Shown here piece after piece: positions 18,325 through 26,883 of a DNA stretch of 64,000 nucleotides (position 1 is the first letter of the stretch; every line of letters starts with the position of its first letter). The DNA comes from Elizabethkingia bruuniana. Lineage in GTDB: Bacteria; Bacteroidota; Bacteroidia; Flavobacteriales; Weeksellaceae. A program made the translations under genes and the position numbers. The notes beneath the pieces were generated by a model that was not told the DNA's origin, ran no database searches, and worked only from the letters and a program-made list of their open reading frames with translations. Location of the stretch: contig NZ_CP014337.1 of assembly GCF_002024805.1 (NCBI RefSeq), positions 3,472,001 to 3,536,000 of the forward strand, read 5' to 3'.

Positions 18325-19002
18325 ATGAAGCAGTTTCTTTTTATATTTTCTATCCTCTCTTTTACAATTATAGGAGCACAATCAGTTACCATTTCCAAGA
18401 TGGCTAACATTCATGAAAATAAAGACAAACATCTTTATAAAATTGAAGATATCAGCAAGGCAGAATATCTGGGCGAAATTGAAATAGGAGGCTTTAGCAA
18501 TGATGATGCATTGATGTTTAGTAATATCTATTCCAGAGCAAAGAAAATGGGGGCTAATGCATTTAAGCTAAGACCTATTGAAACTATAGACGGAAAATTG
18601 GAACCTTTTGATCCGAACCATTATTTCCTGAGTGTTTATTACGTGCCTTCTGAATCTGCAGAGAAAGAAGAAAACAACATTGCTTTCCTTATCGGCAGTC
18701 CGACAACTTCTCAAAAGATCGGTGTAAACCAGGAGAAAATTACAATTCCGGAACGTTCTTTTAAAAAGATCAAATTAAATCCCGGAGAGATCTATACCAT
18801 TTCTACATTAAAGTTCCTGGGATCGTCTATAAAGCTTACGGCTTCGGATAATGAAAATACTAATTACTTTCAGGTCTCAGGTTTCAAAGTGAAGTCTAAT
18901 CCATACGGACAGGCAGGAATTAACCTGAAATCCGGAGACATTATACGATTGGAAAAATCTTACGGGATGTTTCTTACCACTATTTATCAGGAAATAAAGT
19001 AG
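18325..19002 (+). CDS. Secreted protein of unknown function
   Basis: 225 aa with a clear signal peptide (about 1-18, ending IIGAQ). No domain that I recognise. Residues about 45-110 hold alternating polar and hydrophobic strands with SRAKKMGANAFKL, and the C-terminal half is beta-rich. It follows rfbD by 2 bp and so is probably cotranscribed, although a link to rhamnose is not shown. Likely periplasmic or surface located. Confidence 0.75.
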   Translation: MKQFLFIFSILSFTIIGAQSVTISKMANIHENKDKHLYKIEDISKAEYLGEIEIGGFSNDDALMFSNIYSRAKKMGANAFKLRPIETIDGKLEPFDPNHYFLSVYYVPSESAEKEENNIAFLIGSPTTSQKIGVNQEKITIPERSFKKIKLNPGEIYTISTLKFLGSSIKLTASDNENTNYFQVSGFKVKSNPYGQAGINLKSGDIIRLEKSYGMFLTTIYQEIK

Positions 19003-19082
19003 CAAATAAATTTTCTTATCGCACTAAAACCCTGTAAATTTGCATATCAAGAGATATAAATCTTAATTTATAATATAAATAT

Positions 19083-20048
19083 ATGAGAATTCTAACCGGA
19101 ATACAAGCAACAGGAACGCCCCATTTGGGAAACCTTTTAGGAGCCATTATTCCTGCTATCGAATTGGCAAAAAAACCCGAAAATGATTCGTTATTTTTCA
19201 TCGCCAATTTGCACACATTAACGCAGATAAAAGATGCAGCACAGCTAAGACAAAACACTTACGAGATTGCAGCTGCGTGGCTTGCTTGTGGTTTAGATAC
19301 TGAAAAAACAATCTTTTACAGACAAAGTGATATTCCTGAAACATGTGAATTGACATGGTACCTGGATTGCTTTTTCCCTTTCCAAAGATTAACATTAGCT
19401 CACTCTTTTAAAGATAAAGCAGACAGACTTCAGGATGTAAATGCGGGACTATTCAACTACCCTATTCTGATGGCTGCAGATATATTATTATATGATGCCG
19501 AAGTTGTACCAGTAGGTAAAGATCAGTTACAACATCTTGAAATTACAAGAGACGTTGCAGAGAAGTTCAACAGACAAATGGGAGAAGTATTTGTACTACC
19601 TGGCGCAGAAATTCAGGAAAGTACCAAGTATGTTCCCGGAACCGATGGTCACAAGATGAGTAAGTCCAGAGGAAACATCATCAATATCTTCCTGCCAGAA
19701 AAAGAGCTAAAAAAACAGGTTATGTCTATTGAATCGGATAGCAAAAGTCTTGAAGAACCAAAAGATCCTGAAACGGATAAGACATTTACAATCTATGCTC
19801 TTATTGCTACTCCGGAACAAACCGAAGCTCTACGCGAGAAATATCTTGCCGGAAATTATGGATATGGACATGCTAAAACAGAACTTCTAAATCTAATTCT
19901 GGAACGTTTTGCAAAAGAAAGAGAACTTTTCAGTTACTATATGTCCCACCTGGATGAACTGGAAGAAAAGCTGCAACAAGGTGCTGCAAAAGCAAGAGTT
20001 ATTGCCCGTACAACACTAGACAAAACAAGAAAAGCTTTAGGGTATTAA
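19083..20048 (+). CDS. trpS: Tryptophanyl-tRNA synthetase
   Basis: 321 aa class I synthetase. The HIGH-type motif is TGTPHLGNLLG (about 9-19) and KMSKS is residues 191-195. It charges tRNA-Trp. TAAATTTG at 19035-19042 could be its -7 promoter element; the -33 element is weak. It ends before a bidirectional terminator shared with the convergent lacI-type gene. Confidence 0.96.
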   Translation: MRILTGIQATGTPHLGNLLGAIIPAIELAKKPENDSLFFIANLHTLTQIKDAAQLRQNTYEIAAAWLACGLDTEKTIFYRQSDIPETCELTWYLDCFFPFQRLTLAHSFKDKADRLQDVNAGLFNYPILMAADILLYDAEVVPVGKDQLQHLEITRDVAEKFNRQMGEVFVLPGAEIQESTKYVPGTDGHKMSKSRGNIINIFLPEKELKKQVMSIESDSKSLEEPKDPETDKTFTIYALIATPEQTEALREKYLAGNYGYGHAKTELLNLILERFAKERELFSYYMSHLDELEEKLQQGAAKARVIARTTLDKTRKALGY

Positions 20049-20069
20049 TACCTATGAAAAGAATAAAAA

Positions 20070-20100
20070 AACTCATAAGTTTGACTTGTGAGTTTTTTTA
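20070..20100. terminator. Bidirectional terminator between trpS and the LacI-type gene
   Basis: The stem AACTCATAAGT/ACTTGTGAGTT (20070-20093, one G-U pair) is flanked by an A-run on the left and a T-run on the right, so it can end transcripts of both convergent genes. Confidence 0.85.
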
Positions 20101-21108
20101 TTTACCTGTTGAAGCTCTGTAAACTAATTCGGCATCCATCATTACAGTTCTGCTTAATGCTGAATTATCTTTTATTCTTTCCAGAATTAATCCTGCTGCC
20201 TCCTCTCCCATTTCTGTTAGTGGCTGCTCCACACTGGTTAACTGTGGATATACAATTGTTGCTAGTTCTGTTCCCGAGAAACTGGCAACAGCAACATCAT
20301 CCGGAATCTTCATCCCCTGTTCCAACAGATAGTTCATCGCCCCAATAGCCAATGTATCAGTAAAAGCAAAAATACTGTCAAATTCAATTTCTCTATCCAA
20401 CAATTGTTTGGCTGCATTCCGCCCATGCTCAAACATCATTCCTTCAGGTTTTATGAGTAATTCCGGATCATAAATATTATACTTTGTCAGGATCCGTTTA
20501 TAGCCGGAAATTCTTTCAACAGCATTCCGTATAGTGTCTGGACCAGTAATATGAACAATTCTTTTTCTCCCGGTACTTACTAAGTGTTCTGTCATCAAAG
20601 AAGCTTTAAGCTGGTCGTTTACCATTACTTTAGAAGCATCCAGAGAATTATCCGGAATCCTGTCAAAAAAGACCACAGGAGTTCCCCTTTCTATGATTTG
20701 CTGGTATATATCTTTATTATAATTTTCATGACACGGATTAATAATAATCCCATCCACATTAAACTCTTCCAATAAAAGAAGATTTTTTCTTTCGATTAAA
20801 GGATTTTCATCTGACTGTGTAATAATTACCCTATACCCCAACGGATATAAAATATTCTGAATACCGCGAAGCACTTTTGAAGAAAAAGGGGTTGTCATCT
20901 CCGGAACAACAAAACCAATACTTTTAGATTGTCCATATCTAAGGTTAAGTGCTGCAGGATTGGGCTTATATCCTAATTCCTGAGCTGCTGCCAATATCTT
21001 TTCTCTCGTTTCCGGATGAACGTTCTTATCATTCATTAAAGCTCTGGATATCGTGGATTTAGATATCGAAAGGTGTTTAGACAAGTCTTTAATGGTGATA
21101 CGTTTCAT
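20098..21108 (-). CDS. LacI-family transcriptional regulator of the polyol locus
   Basis: 336 aa. The N-terminal LacI helix-turn-helix is ITIKDLSKHLSISKSTISRA (about 4-23), followed by the hinge helix region (PNPAALNLR) and a periplasmic-binding-protein-like effector domain (about 62-336). It is divergent from the polyol dehydrogenase operon. The 166-bp gap contains two identical palindromes GGGAACGTTCCC typical of LacI operators, so it probably represses both its own gene and the operon until a sugar or polyol binds. The effector is not known. Confidence 0.92.
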   Translation of the reverse strand: MKRITIKDLSKHLSISKSTISRALMNDKNVHPETREKILAAAQELGYKPNPAALNLRYGQSKSIGFVVPEMTTPFSSKVLRGIQNILYPLGYRVIITQSDENPLIERKNLLLLEEFNVDGIIINPCHENYNKDIYQQIIERGTPVVFFDRIPDNSLDASKVMVNDQLKASLMTEHLVSTGRKRIVHITGPDTIRNAVERISGYKRILTKYNIYDPELLIKPEGMMFEHGRNAAKQLLDREIEFDSIFAFTDTLAIGAMNYLLEQGMKIPDDVAVASFSGTELATIVYPQLTSVEQPLTEMGEEAAGLILERIKDNSALSRTVMMDAELVYRASTGK

Positions 21109-21156
21109 AAGCTGATGATTACATTTTAATCAAAAATAATAAAAACAATTATTCCC

Positions 21157-21188
21157 GGGAACGTTCCCTGAATTTTGGGAACGTTCCC
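21157..21188. promoter_or_regulatory. Twin palindromic operators for the LacI-type regulator
   Basis: GGGAACGTTCCC occurs at 21157-21168 and again at 21177-21188. Each is a perfect 12-bp palindrome with a central CG, the LacI-family hallmark, and the centres are 20 bp (two helical turns) apart, suiting cooperative dimers on one DNA face. They lie 49 bp from the regulator start and 87 bp from the dehydrogenase start. Confidence 0.85.
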
Positions 21189-21274
21189 ATATACTTTTTT
21201 TAAGTACAAATGATTTAGCAACAAACTTATTGTCCTAAACTTGAGATACTTAAGTTAAAAAAATCAATGTAATT

Positions 21275-22729
21275 ATGAAAGTATCAGATTATTATTACAA
21301 CCGTAAAGCTATCCAAACAGGTATTTTACATATCGGCGTTGGCAACTTTCATCGTGCCCATCAGGCATTCTATACAAATCAGCTGCTAAAGGATGAAGAC
21401 CAATATTCCTGGGGGATATGTGGTGCCTGTTTATTACCTTCTGATGAAAAAATCGTCAATAATCTAAAATCACAAGATCTGGAGTATACTTTAACAGTAT
21501 GCGGAAGAGATGACAAAGACGAAGTTTATAAAATCGGGGCTATAAACGACCTCATCTGGGCAGTAGAAGCTCCACAGGATTTACTAAATAAAATAGCTGA
21601 CAGCAACACCAGAATCATTACACTAACAATCACTGAAGGTGGCTATAATCTGGATAAAGCGACAAACGAGTTTATACTGAATAATGAAAGTATACAACAC
21701 GACCTGAAGAATCCTGAATTTCCGACTACTGTTTTCGGTTTCATTGCCGAAGGTCTTCGTCTGCGAAAAATTAAGGGTAATGGTAGCATTACCATTCTAT
21801 CCTGTGATAACCTTCAGCATAATGGTAATACTGCCCGAAATGCATTTACCACATTTATTGCCGCCTTGGATGAAGATTTGACAGAATGGGTCCAGGAAAA
21901 TGTAACATTCCCGAATAGCATGGTCGACAGAATAACTCCAGTAACTACTCCAGAAGATATAAAAAGACTGAACGAAAAAAGCGGTATCACCGACAAAGCC
22001 CCTGTATATTGTGAGGATTTTGTTCAGTGGGTTATAGAAGACAACTTCATTGCCGGAAGGCCTGCTTGGGAAAGAGTTGGTGTTACTTTTACAAAAGATG
22101 TAACAGCTTACGAAAATATGAAGTTGAGTTTGCTTAATGCCTCTCATACCCTGCTATCCTATCCTTCATTTTTAGCCGGATACCGCAAAGTAGACGAAGC
22201 CATACATGACAAAGATATTGTAAGCTTTATCCGCAGTTTTATGGATATTGATATTACGCCTCATGTTCCGGCTCCGGAAGGTGTAGATCTGGACGAATAT
22301 AAACAAACTTTAATCGAAAGATTTGCCAATAGTTCTGTAAGTGATCAGATCAGCAGATTATGCTCTGATGGCATCTCAAAATTCCCCGTTTATATAATGC
22401 CTAATCTAATTAAAATGATTAATAGCAAACAGGATCTTTCCCGAATAGCTTTTCTTATCGCAGCTTACAGGCATTACCTGAAGTACAAAGTAGACGACAA
22501 TGGTTTATCTTATGAAATCGCAGAACCCTGGATCACTCCGGAAGATCAGGAACTCATCTCCAGCGATAATCTTCTTGACTTTTTGAATATTTCTGCATTC
22601 AGAAGTATCAACCTTGATACTGTAAACATTTTTACCACACCATATATATCCTTTACAGAAAGGATCAAAAACGAAGGGATCAAACCTGTGCTACAATCCA
22701 TTATTGTTCAACCTAAGATAAGCTCATAA
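21275..22729 (+). CDS. Long-chain polyol dehydrogenase (mannitol 2-dehydrogenase / fructuronate reductase family)
   Basis: 484 aa of the NAD(P)-dependent polyol-specific long-chain dehydrogenases. The N-terminal Rossmann part has HIGVGNFHRAHQAFY (about 20-34), and the signature KxxxxNxxH reads KLSLLNASH (K283, N288, H291). Members oxidise mannitol or arabitol, or reduce fructuronate/tagaturonate. The fructokinase in the same operon favours mannitol to fructose. First gene of the operon under the twin operators. An MFS transporter follows by 4 bp. Confidence 0.88.
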   Translation: MKVSDYYYNRKAIQTGILHIGVGNFHRAHQAFYTNQLLKDEDQYSWGICGACLLPSDEKIVNNLKSQDLEYTLTVCGRDDKDEVYKIGAINDLIWAVEAPQDLLNKIADSNTRIITLTITEGGYNLDKATNEFILNNESIQHDLKNPEFPTTVFGFIAEGLRLRKIKGNGSITILSCDNLQHNGNTARNAFTTFIAALDEDLTEWVQENVTFPNSMVDRITPVTTPEDIKRLNEKSGITDKAPVYCEDFVQWVIEDNFIAGRPAWERVGVTFTKDVTAYENMKLSLLNASHTLLSYPSFLAGYRKVDEAIHDKDIVSFIRSFMDIDITPHVPAPEGVDLDEYKQTLIERFANSSVSDQISRLCSDGISKFPVYIMPNLIKMINSKQDLSRIAFLIAAYRHYLKYKVDDNGLSYEIAEPWITPEDQELISSDNLLDFLNISAFRSINLDTVNIFTTPYISFTERIKNEGIKPVLQSIIVQPKISS

Positions 22730-22733
22730 AATT

Positions 22734-24053
22734 ATGGAAACTAAACATCGTAATAGTCTATTGCCCTTTGCAATTATTACCTTCATTTATTTTATTGTAG
22801 GTTTTCTTACCACAGTAAACGAACAATTACAGGCTCCATTAAAGTTTACATTTCTTGCAGAAGCCGGAAGCCTGAAAAATACTTTTACAACTCTCATTTC
22901 ATTCTTTTTCTTTCTGGGCTATTTGCTCAACGGTACTCTGGGAAGTAAATGGGTTAATGCTTATGGTTATAAAAATACCATTCTTAGAGGTTTACTATTT
23001 ATGATGTCTGGTTTATGTATGTATCTCTGTTCTTCATGGTTTGGTTATCAGTATCCACACCTGGCAATACATTTTGGTAATGCTGCATTGCCTTATGGTT
23101 TTATAATTTTTGTTATTGGCTCATATCTTATGGGGACATCAGCAGCCATTATACAGGTTGTTGTCAATCCATATGCTGCGGCTTATGAGCTGCCGGGAAC
23201 GCAACCAGTACAGCGTTTAAATATTTTAACTGCTATCAATTCCATTGGTACTACTTCAGCGCCATTTTTTGTAACAGTTGTTATGTTCAGTGGTGTGTCC
23301 ATTGCAAATATCGAAATCCGGCAGCTGATACTGCCTTTAGTAATACTAATAACATCGGTCCTTATTGTAACTTTAATTACTAAGAAACTTCATCTTCCGG
23401 ACATTGCCAATACACGTGCTGTAACAGGTGAAAAACTGGAAAGAAGTCTCTGGTCCTTCAGGCATTTTGCACTGGGTGTACTGGCTATCTTCTTTTATGT
23501 AGGAACAGAAGTTGCCATAGGCGCTAATATTAATCTGCATGCATTCGAACTTGCTGAATCCGGACATCCAATGACATTTTTTGGTAAAAGTGATATTATT
23601 ATCGGCGGAATGGATTTGGGAATACATGCTTTACTATCTACACTGTACTGGGGTGGCTTTTTAGTCGGCAGGGCTATTTCCAGCTTCTTCAGTAAAATTT
23701 CTGCAAAAACACAGCTTACCGTAACAACCGTATTGGCTACTATATTGGCTATTATCTCTATGCTTACCCAAAATTTGTGGTATCTGGTAGCTATTGGTCT
23801 GCTACATTCCACAATGTGGAGTTGTATTTTCTCCCTTGCAATAAAAGGTTTAGGTAAATACACATCAAAAGCTTCCGGTGTATTTATTTCAGCAGTTTTT
23901 GGAGGTGCTGTATTTACCTTAATACAAGGTGGTCTGGCTGATATATTTGGTTCATGGAGATGGACATGGAGCCTCACCGTTATATGTGAACTACTTATGC
24001 TTTCCTATGCACTTTTCGGTTCTCGTATAAGGCCCAAAGATATTATTCAGTAA
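22734..24053 (+). CDS. Sugar/polyol MFS transporter, FHS (fucose permease) family
   Basis: 439 aa with about 12 membrane segments. Conserved features of the FucP/glucose-galactose permease family include GFLTTVNEQLQAPLK (about 23-37), FFLGYLLNG and VVNPYAAAYELP (about 144-155). It is likely a proton symporter bringing the operon's substrate across the inner membrane. Context points to a hexitol or fructose, but the substrate cannot be read from sequence. Confidence 0.85.
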   Translation: METKHRNSLLPFAIITFIYFIVGFLTTVNEQLQAPLKFTFLAEAGSLKNTFTTLISFFFFLGYLLNGTLGSKWVNAYGYKNTILRGLLFMMSGLCMYLCSSWFGYQYPHLAIHFGNAALPYGFIIFVIGSYLMGTSAAIIQVVVNPYAAAYELPGTQPVQRLNILTAINSIGTTSAPFFVTVVMFSGVSIANIEIRQLILPLVILITSVLIVTLITKKLHLPDIANTRAVTGEKLERSLWSFRHFALGVLAIFFYVGTEVAIGANINLHAFELAESGHPMTFFGKSDIIIGGMDLGIHALLSTLYWGGFLVGRAISSFFSKISAKTQLTVTTVLATILAIISMLTQNLWYLVAIGLLHSTMWSCIFSLAIKGLGKYTSKASGVFISAVFGGAVFTLIQGGLADIFGSWRWTWSLTVICELLMLSYALFGSRIRPKDIIQ

Positions 24054-24073
24054 AACTAAACCCTGACACACTT

Positions 24074-24805
24074 ATGTATAAATTTAAATTAATGATCATT
24101 TTTTCAATGATCACAGGAAGCATATTACTATATGGCCAGGAAATACACTCCGCATTACAACTTCGTAATAACCACTTGTGGAGAGGTATAGAAGTAGCCT
24201 CTGGTCTAGTATATACCGGAGATATCCATTTGGATTATAAGAATTTTTATGGGGGATTCTGGGCAGGCGGAACAGCGAATGGCGATTACAAAGAATTCAA
24301 TAACTATATCGGATACAAAAACAAACATCTGACACTAGAGCTATGGGATATTTATAATTTCTCTCCTAATGCAACCTACAATAACAAAGAGTTTTTTAAT
24401 TACAATGCCAGGGAGACCGGACGCTTCATGGATTTCAGATCTTATTATACAATCAGTGACCGTATACCATTGATCCTAAGCTGGAATACTGTAATCTCCG
24501 GCAGGGACAGAAATAAAGAGAACACACACAATAAGTATTCTACTTTTGTCTTTGCAGAATATCCGGTATACAAAAAGGATGATTTGGAAGTACGTGGGAG
24601 ACTTGGTTATAGCTTTGCAATAAACAATCCCGGAGAACAGAACAACTTCTTTTCGAAGAGGGCAGGTTTCAACGAAATCAGCCTTATGATATCGAAGCCT
24701 TTGTCAATAGGCAATTACAAGATCCCGCTAGGATTATGGGGAATGTGGAATCCAGTAGATAATCGTGCGATTCTACAATTTTCAGCACAGGTATACTCTT
24801 TTTAG
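24074..24805 (+). CDS. Outer-membrane beta-barrel protein of the polyol operon
   Basis: 243 aa with a signal peptide (about 1-21, ending LLYGQ) and repeated amphipathic strands rich in aromatics (LWRGIEVASGL, NFYGGFWAGGTANG), ending in an aromatic residue (AQVYSF), as is usual for barrels. I do not recognise a named family. It lies 20 bp after the transporter, so it may serve as a substrate pore through the outer membrane. That role is inferred only from position. No SusC/SusD pair is present. Confidence 0.7.
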   Translation: MYKFKLMIIFSMITGSILLYGQEIHSALQLRNNHLWRGIEVASGLVYTGDIHLDYKNFYGGFWAGGTANGDYKEFNNYIGYKNKHLTLELWDIYNFSPNATYNNKEFFNYNARETGRFMDFRSYYTISDRIPLILSWNTVISGRDRNKENTHNKYSTFVFAEYPVYKKDDLEVRGRLGYSFAINNPGEQNNFFSKRAGFNEISLMISKPLSIGNYKIPLGLWGMWNPVDNRAILQFSAQVYSF

Positions 24806-24884
24806 TATTACATCTATAAAAAAGAAATACATTATTTTTAATGAAGAAATCATTCATAACCGAAAAGGCTATTAAATAATTATA

Positions 24885-25808
24885 ATGAAAGAAAATAAAA
24901 TAAAAGTTGCCTGCTATGGCGAAGTATTATGGGATATATTTCCGGGAGGGCAGCAAAGAGCCGGAGGAGCTCCGTTTAATGTCGCTTACCACCTTTCCAG
25001 AATGGGTGTAGATGCTCATATGATTAGCAGCGTTGGTAGTGATCACTTAGGAAGTGAATTACTGGAAAAAATCCAAAACTGGAACATTCCTATTAATGGG
25101 ATTCAGATAAATGACCAATATCCTACCAGTACAGTCGTAGCTACTATAGATGAGAATAATGATGCCCACTATGATATCATTCAGCATGTAGCCTGGGATT
25201 ATATTGAAACCAGACCTGCAGATCTAAACCTCCTAACAGAAACTGATGCATTGGTATTCGGAACATTGGCCGCCAGAAATGAAAAATCCAAAAATACATT
25301 GTTCGAGTTAACAGAAGCCAGCAATTATAATGTATTCGATATTAACCTGCGTCCTCCTTATTACGATATACACTTGATTAAAGACTTATTGCACAGGACT
25401 CAGTTGGCAAAGTTCAACAAAGCGGAGCTTCGCATGATGCTGGATTTTATGGGTAAAGATTACGTTACCGAAAAAGACAGTATACAATATCTCCAGGATG
25501 TATTTGGTATGAAGGAAATAATTGTTTCTAAAGGCAGCAAAGGAGCATTATATGCCAATAAAGATAACTTCTATTTGTATCCAACAGTGTCTGTTGAAGT
25601 AAAAGATACCGTAGGCAGCGGCGATTCTTTTCTTGCCGGCTTTTTATCCAAACGCTTAGAAACAGGTACTTCTGCTCAACAGATTATGCACCAGGCTGTC
25701 GCACTGGGTGCATTTATTACTGCACAAGAAGGAGCCTGCCCGGAATACACCCTGGATTATTTTACAAAGTTCAGAGATCAACACCAGGTTTCTGCGCTTC
25801 CTGTATAA
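24885..25808 (+). CDS. Fructokinase-like PfkB carbohydrate kinase
   Basis: 307 aa ribokinase/PfkB-family sugar kinase. The N-terminal signature is GGAPFNVAYHLSRMG (about 25-39), and the C-terminal ATP/anion-hole motif DTVGSGDSFLAGF has the catalytic Asp in GSGD (about residue 248). It would phosphorylate fructose made by the polyol dehydrogenase, feeding fructose 6-phosphate to glycolysis. It ends the operon before a long hairpin terminator; a gap of 79 bp separates it from the barrel gene. Confidence 0.88.
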   Translation: MKENKIKVACYGEVLWDIFPGGQQRAGGAPFNVAYHLSRMGVDAHMISSVGSDHLGSELLEKIQNWNIPINGIQINDQYPTSTVVATIDENNDAHYDIIQHVAWDYIETRPADLNLLTETDALVFGTLAARNEKSKNTLFELTEASNYNVFDINLRPPYYDIHLIKDLLHRTQLAKFNKAELRMMLDFMGKDYVTEKDSIQYLQDVFGMKEIIVSKGSKGALYANKDNFYLYPTVSVEVKDTVGSGDSFLAGFLSKRLETGTSAQQIMHQAVALGAFITAQEGACPEYTLDYFTKFRDQHQVSALPV

Positions 25809-25853
25809 ATCTCTGGCGGGAATTATTTATAAATTACAAAAGAAATTAAAGAA

Positions 25854-25886
25854 AAACGTCATAGGTTTTGAAAGCCTATGACGTTT
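25854..25886. terminator. Terminator between fructokinase and HAD genes
   Basis: A perfect 12-bp stem AAACGTCATAGG/CCTATGACGTTT (25854-25865 with 25875-25886) with a 9-nt loop. The A-rich left flank gives a T-tract in the minus direction, and a short T-rich tail lies on the right. The flanking genes converge here. Confidence 0.75.
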
Positions 25887-25963
25887 CTATATTAAAGCAA
25901 TATTTAATTTCTAGAGAAAGGAGAATAATCTTAGTTTTTCAAAAACTGAAGTATACACTTCGT

Positions 25964-26659
25964 TTACAGAAAGCTTTTTATATCCAAAAGATGTTTTACA
26001 GATTTTAGTTTTTCTTCTTGCTTATCTTCTTTCAAAGCATCAAAGAAAATAACATCCATACCGAATCCTTGTGAGCCTTTTACATCAGCAATCCAATCGT
26101 CTCCTATCAGAATACTTTCTTCTTTCTGAGCGTTAGCTTTTCCCAATGCGAACTCAAATATTTTTGGATTTGGTTTTCTTACGCCTACATCATCTGCACT
26201 TGTTATGGTTTCAAAGTAAGGAGTTAAGCCCGAACCTTTTATTTTACGGTGAGTAACATCATAAAAGCCATTCGAAATAATATGGATATTGTAATTTTTA
26301 TCTTTAAGATAGTCTAGCACTTCCTTTGTTCCGTCTACAAGTTCGTTGTAACCAACAATTTCATCAAGGAAATTTATTTCAAAATGCTCAGCCAGTTCCG
26401 TATTGTCTACACCAAAGAACAGGAAGGTATCATAGAAGCGATGTTGTCTTAGATATTCCTTATCAATTTCACCATCTCTTATCTGTTCCCATAATCTCTC
26501 ATTAATTTCATCATATTTGTTATGAAATTCTTCAAAGTCTATTCCATAAAGACTATTTATCTCTTTGCGGTTGAAAAGATCCTTAAGTGTTAAATATGCA
26601 TTCTTGCGGTGGTCCCACAAAGTATTGTCAAGGTCAAAAAAAATGTGTCTAAATTTCAT
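25964..26659 (-). CDS. HAD-family hydrolase, YjjG-like pyrimidine nucleotidase
   Basis: 231 aa from the ATG at 26659. HAD motif I is FFDLDNTLWD near the N-terminus, motif II is IISNG (about 127-131) and the C-terminal part has GDDWIADVKGSQ (motif IV). It resembles YjjG, which dephosphorylates nucleoside monophosphates including unusual ones; the substrate is inferred. An in-frame GTG lies 18 bp upstream, but it falls inside or at the edge of the -7 element TAAATTTG (26677-26684), so the ATG is preferred. Confidence 0.85.
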   Translation of the reverse strand: MKFRHIFFDLDNTLWDHRKNAYLTLKDLFNRKEINSLYGIDFEEFHNKYDEINERLWEQIRDGEIDKEYLRQHRFYDTFLFFGVDNTELAEHFEINFLDEIVGYNELVDGTKEVLDYLKDKNYNIHIISNGFYDVTHRKIKGSGLTPYFETITSADDVGVRKPNPKIFEFALGKANAQKEESILIGDDWIADVKGSQGFGMDVIFFDALKEDKQEEKLKSVKHLLDIKSFL

Positions 26660-26676
26660 AATGTAAAATTCAGACA

Positions 26677-26684
26677 CAAATTTA
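26677..26684 (-). promoter_or_regulatory. -7 promoter element of the HAD gene
   Basis: The minus strand reads TAAATTTG, the Bacteroidota -7 consensus, 18 bp before the ATG at 26659. The predicted start of transcription near 26671 lies downstream of the alternative GTG codon, which decides the start. A convincing -33 element is not seen. Confidence 0.5.
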
Positions 26685-26698
26685 AAGAAAATTGCTAG

Positions 26699-26833
26699 TT
26701 AGTTTTTAGAGAATACAACTTTTATAGTACGTGTATCCACTATTTTAATATTTTTGGAATAGCTTAACAAGAAATCTATTGTAGATTTTCTTGGCTTGAA
26801 CTTAGCCTTTCCTAAAGAGTCGAGTTGTTTCAT
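26699..26833 (-). CDS. 44-aa small protein downstream of the ECF sigma factor
   Basis: 44 codons from ATG at 26833 to TAA at 26699-26701. The peptide begins MKQLDSLGKAKF, has a helical-looking middle STIDFLLSYSKNIK and ends VVFSKN. It is basic, with no signal peptide or membrane helix. The amino-acid composition looks like a real protein. It starts 50 bp after the sigma gene on the same strand, with a nested hairpin in the gap, so it is probably cotranscribed. The function is unknown; a modulator of the sigma factor is one possibility. Confidence 0.55.
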   Translation of the reverse strand: MKQLDSLGKAKFKPRKSTIDFLLSYSKNIKIVDTRTIKVVFSKN

Positions 26834-26834
26834 A

Positions 26835-26877
26835 GAAAATCGTTTCGTTATTATATCTATATAACGCACCGATTTTC
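26835..26877 (-). promoter_or_regulatory. Nested hairpin between sigma gene and small ORF
   Basis: The outer arms GAAAATCG (26835-26842) and CGATTTTC (26870-26877) pair perfectly, and the inner CGTTAT (26846-26851) and ATAACG (26861-26866) pair as well. It ends 1 nt before the small ORF ATG, so folding would hide that gene's translation start. Confidence 0.55.
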
Positions 26878-26883
26878 AATTTA

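Noticed and set aside
23495-23977. 160-codon ORF opposite the MFS transporter
   Set aside because: Antisense to membrane-helix codons, which commonly create open complementary frames.
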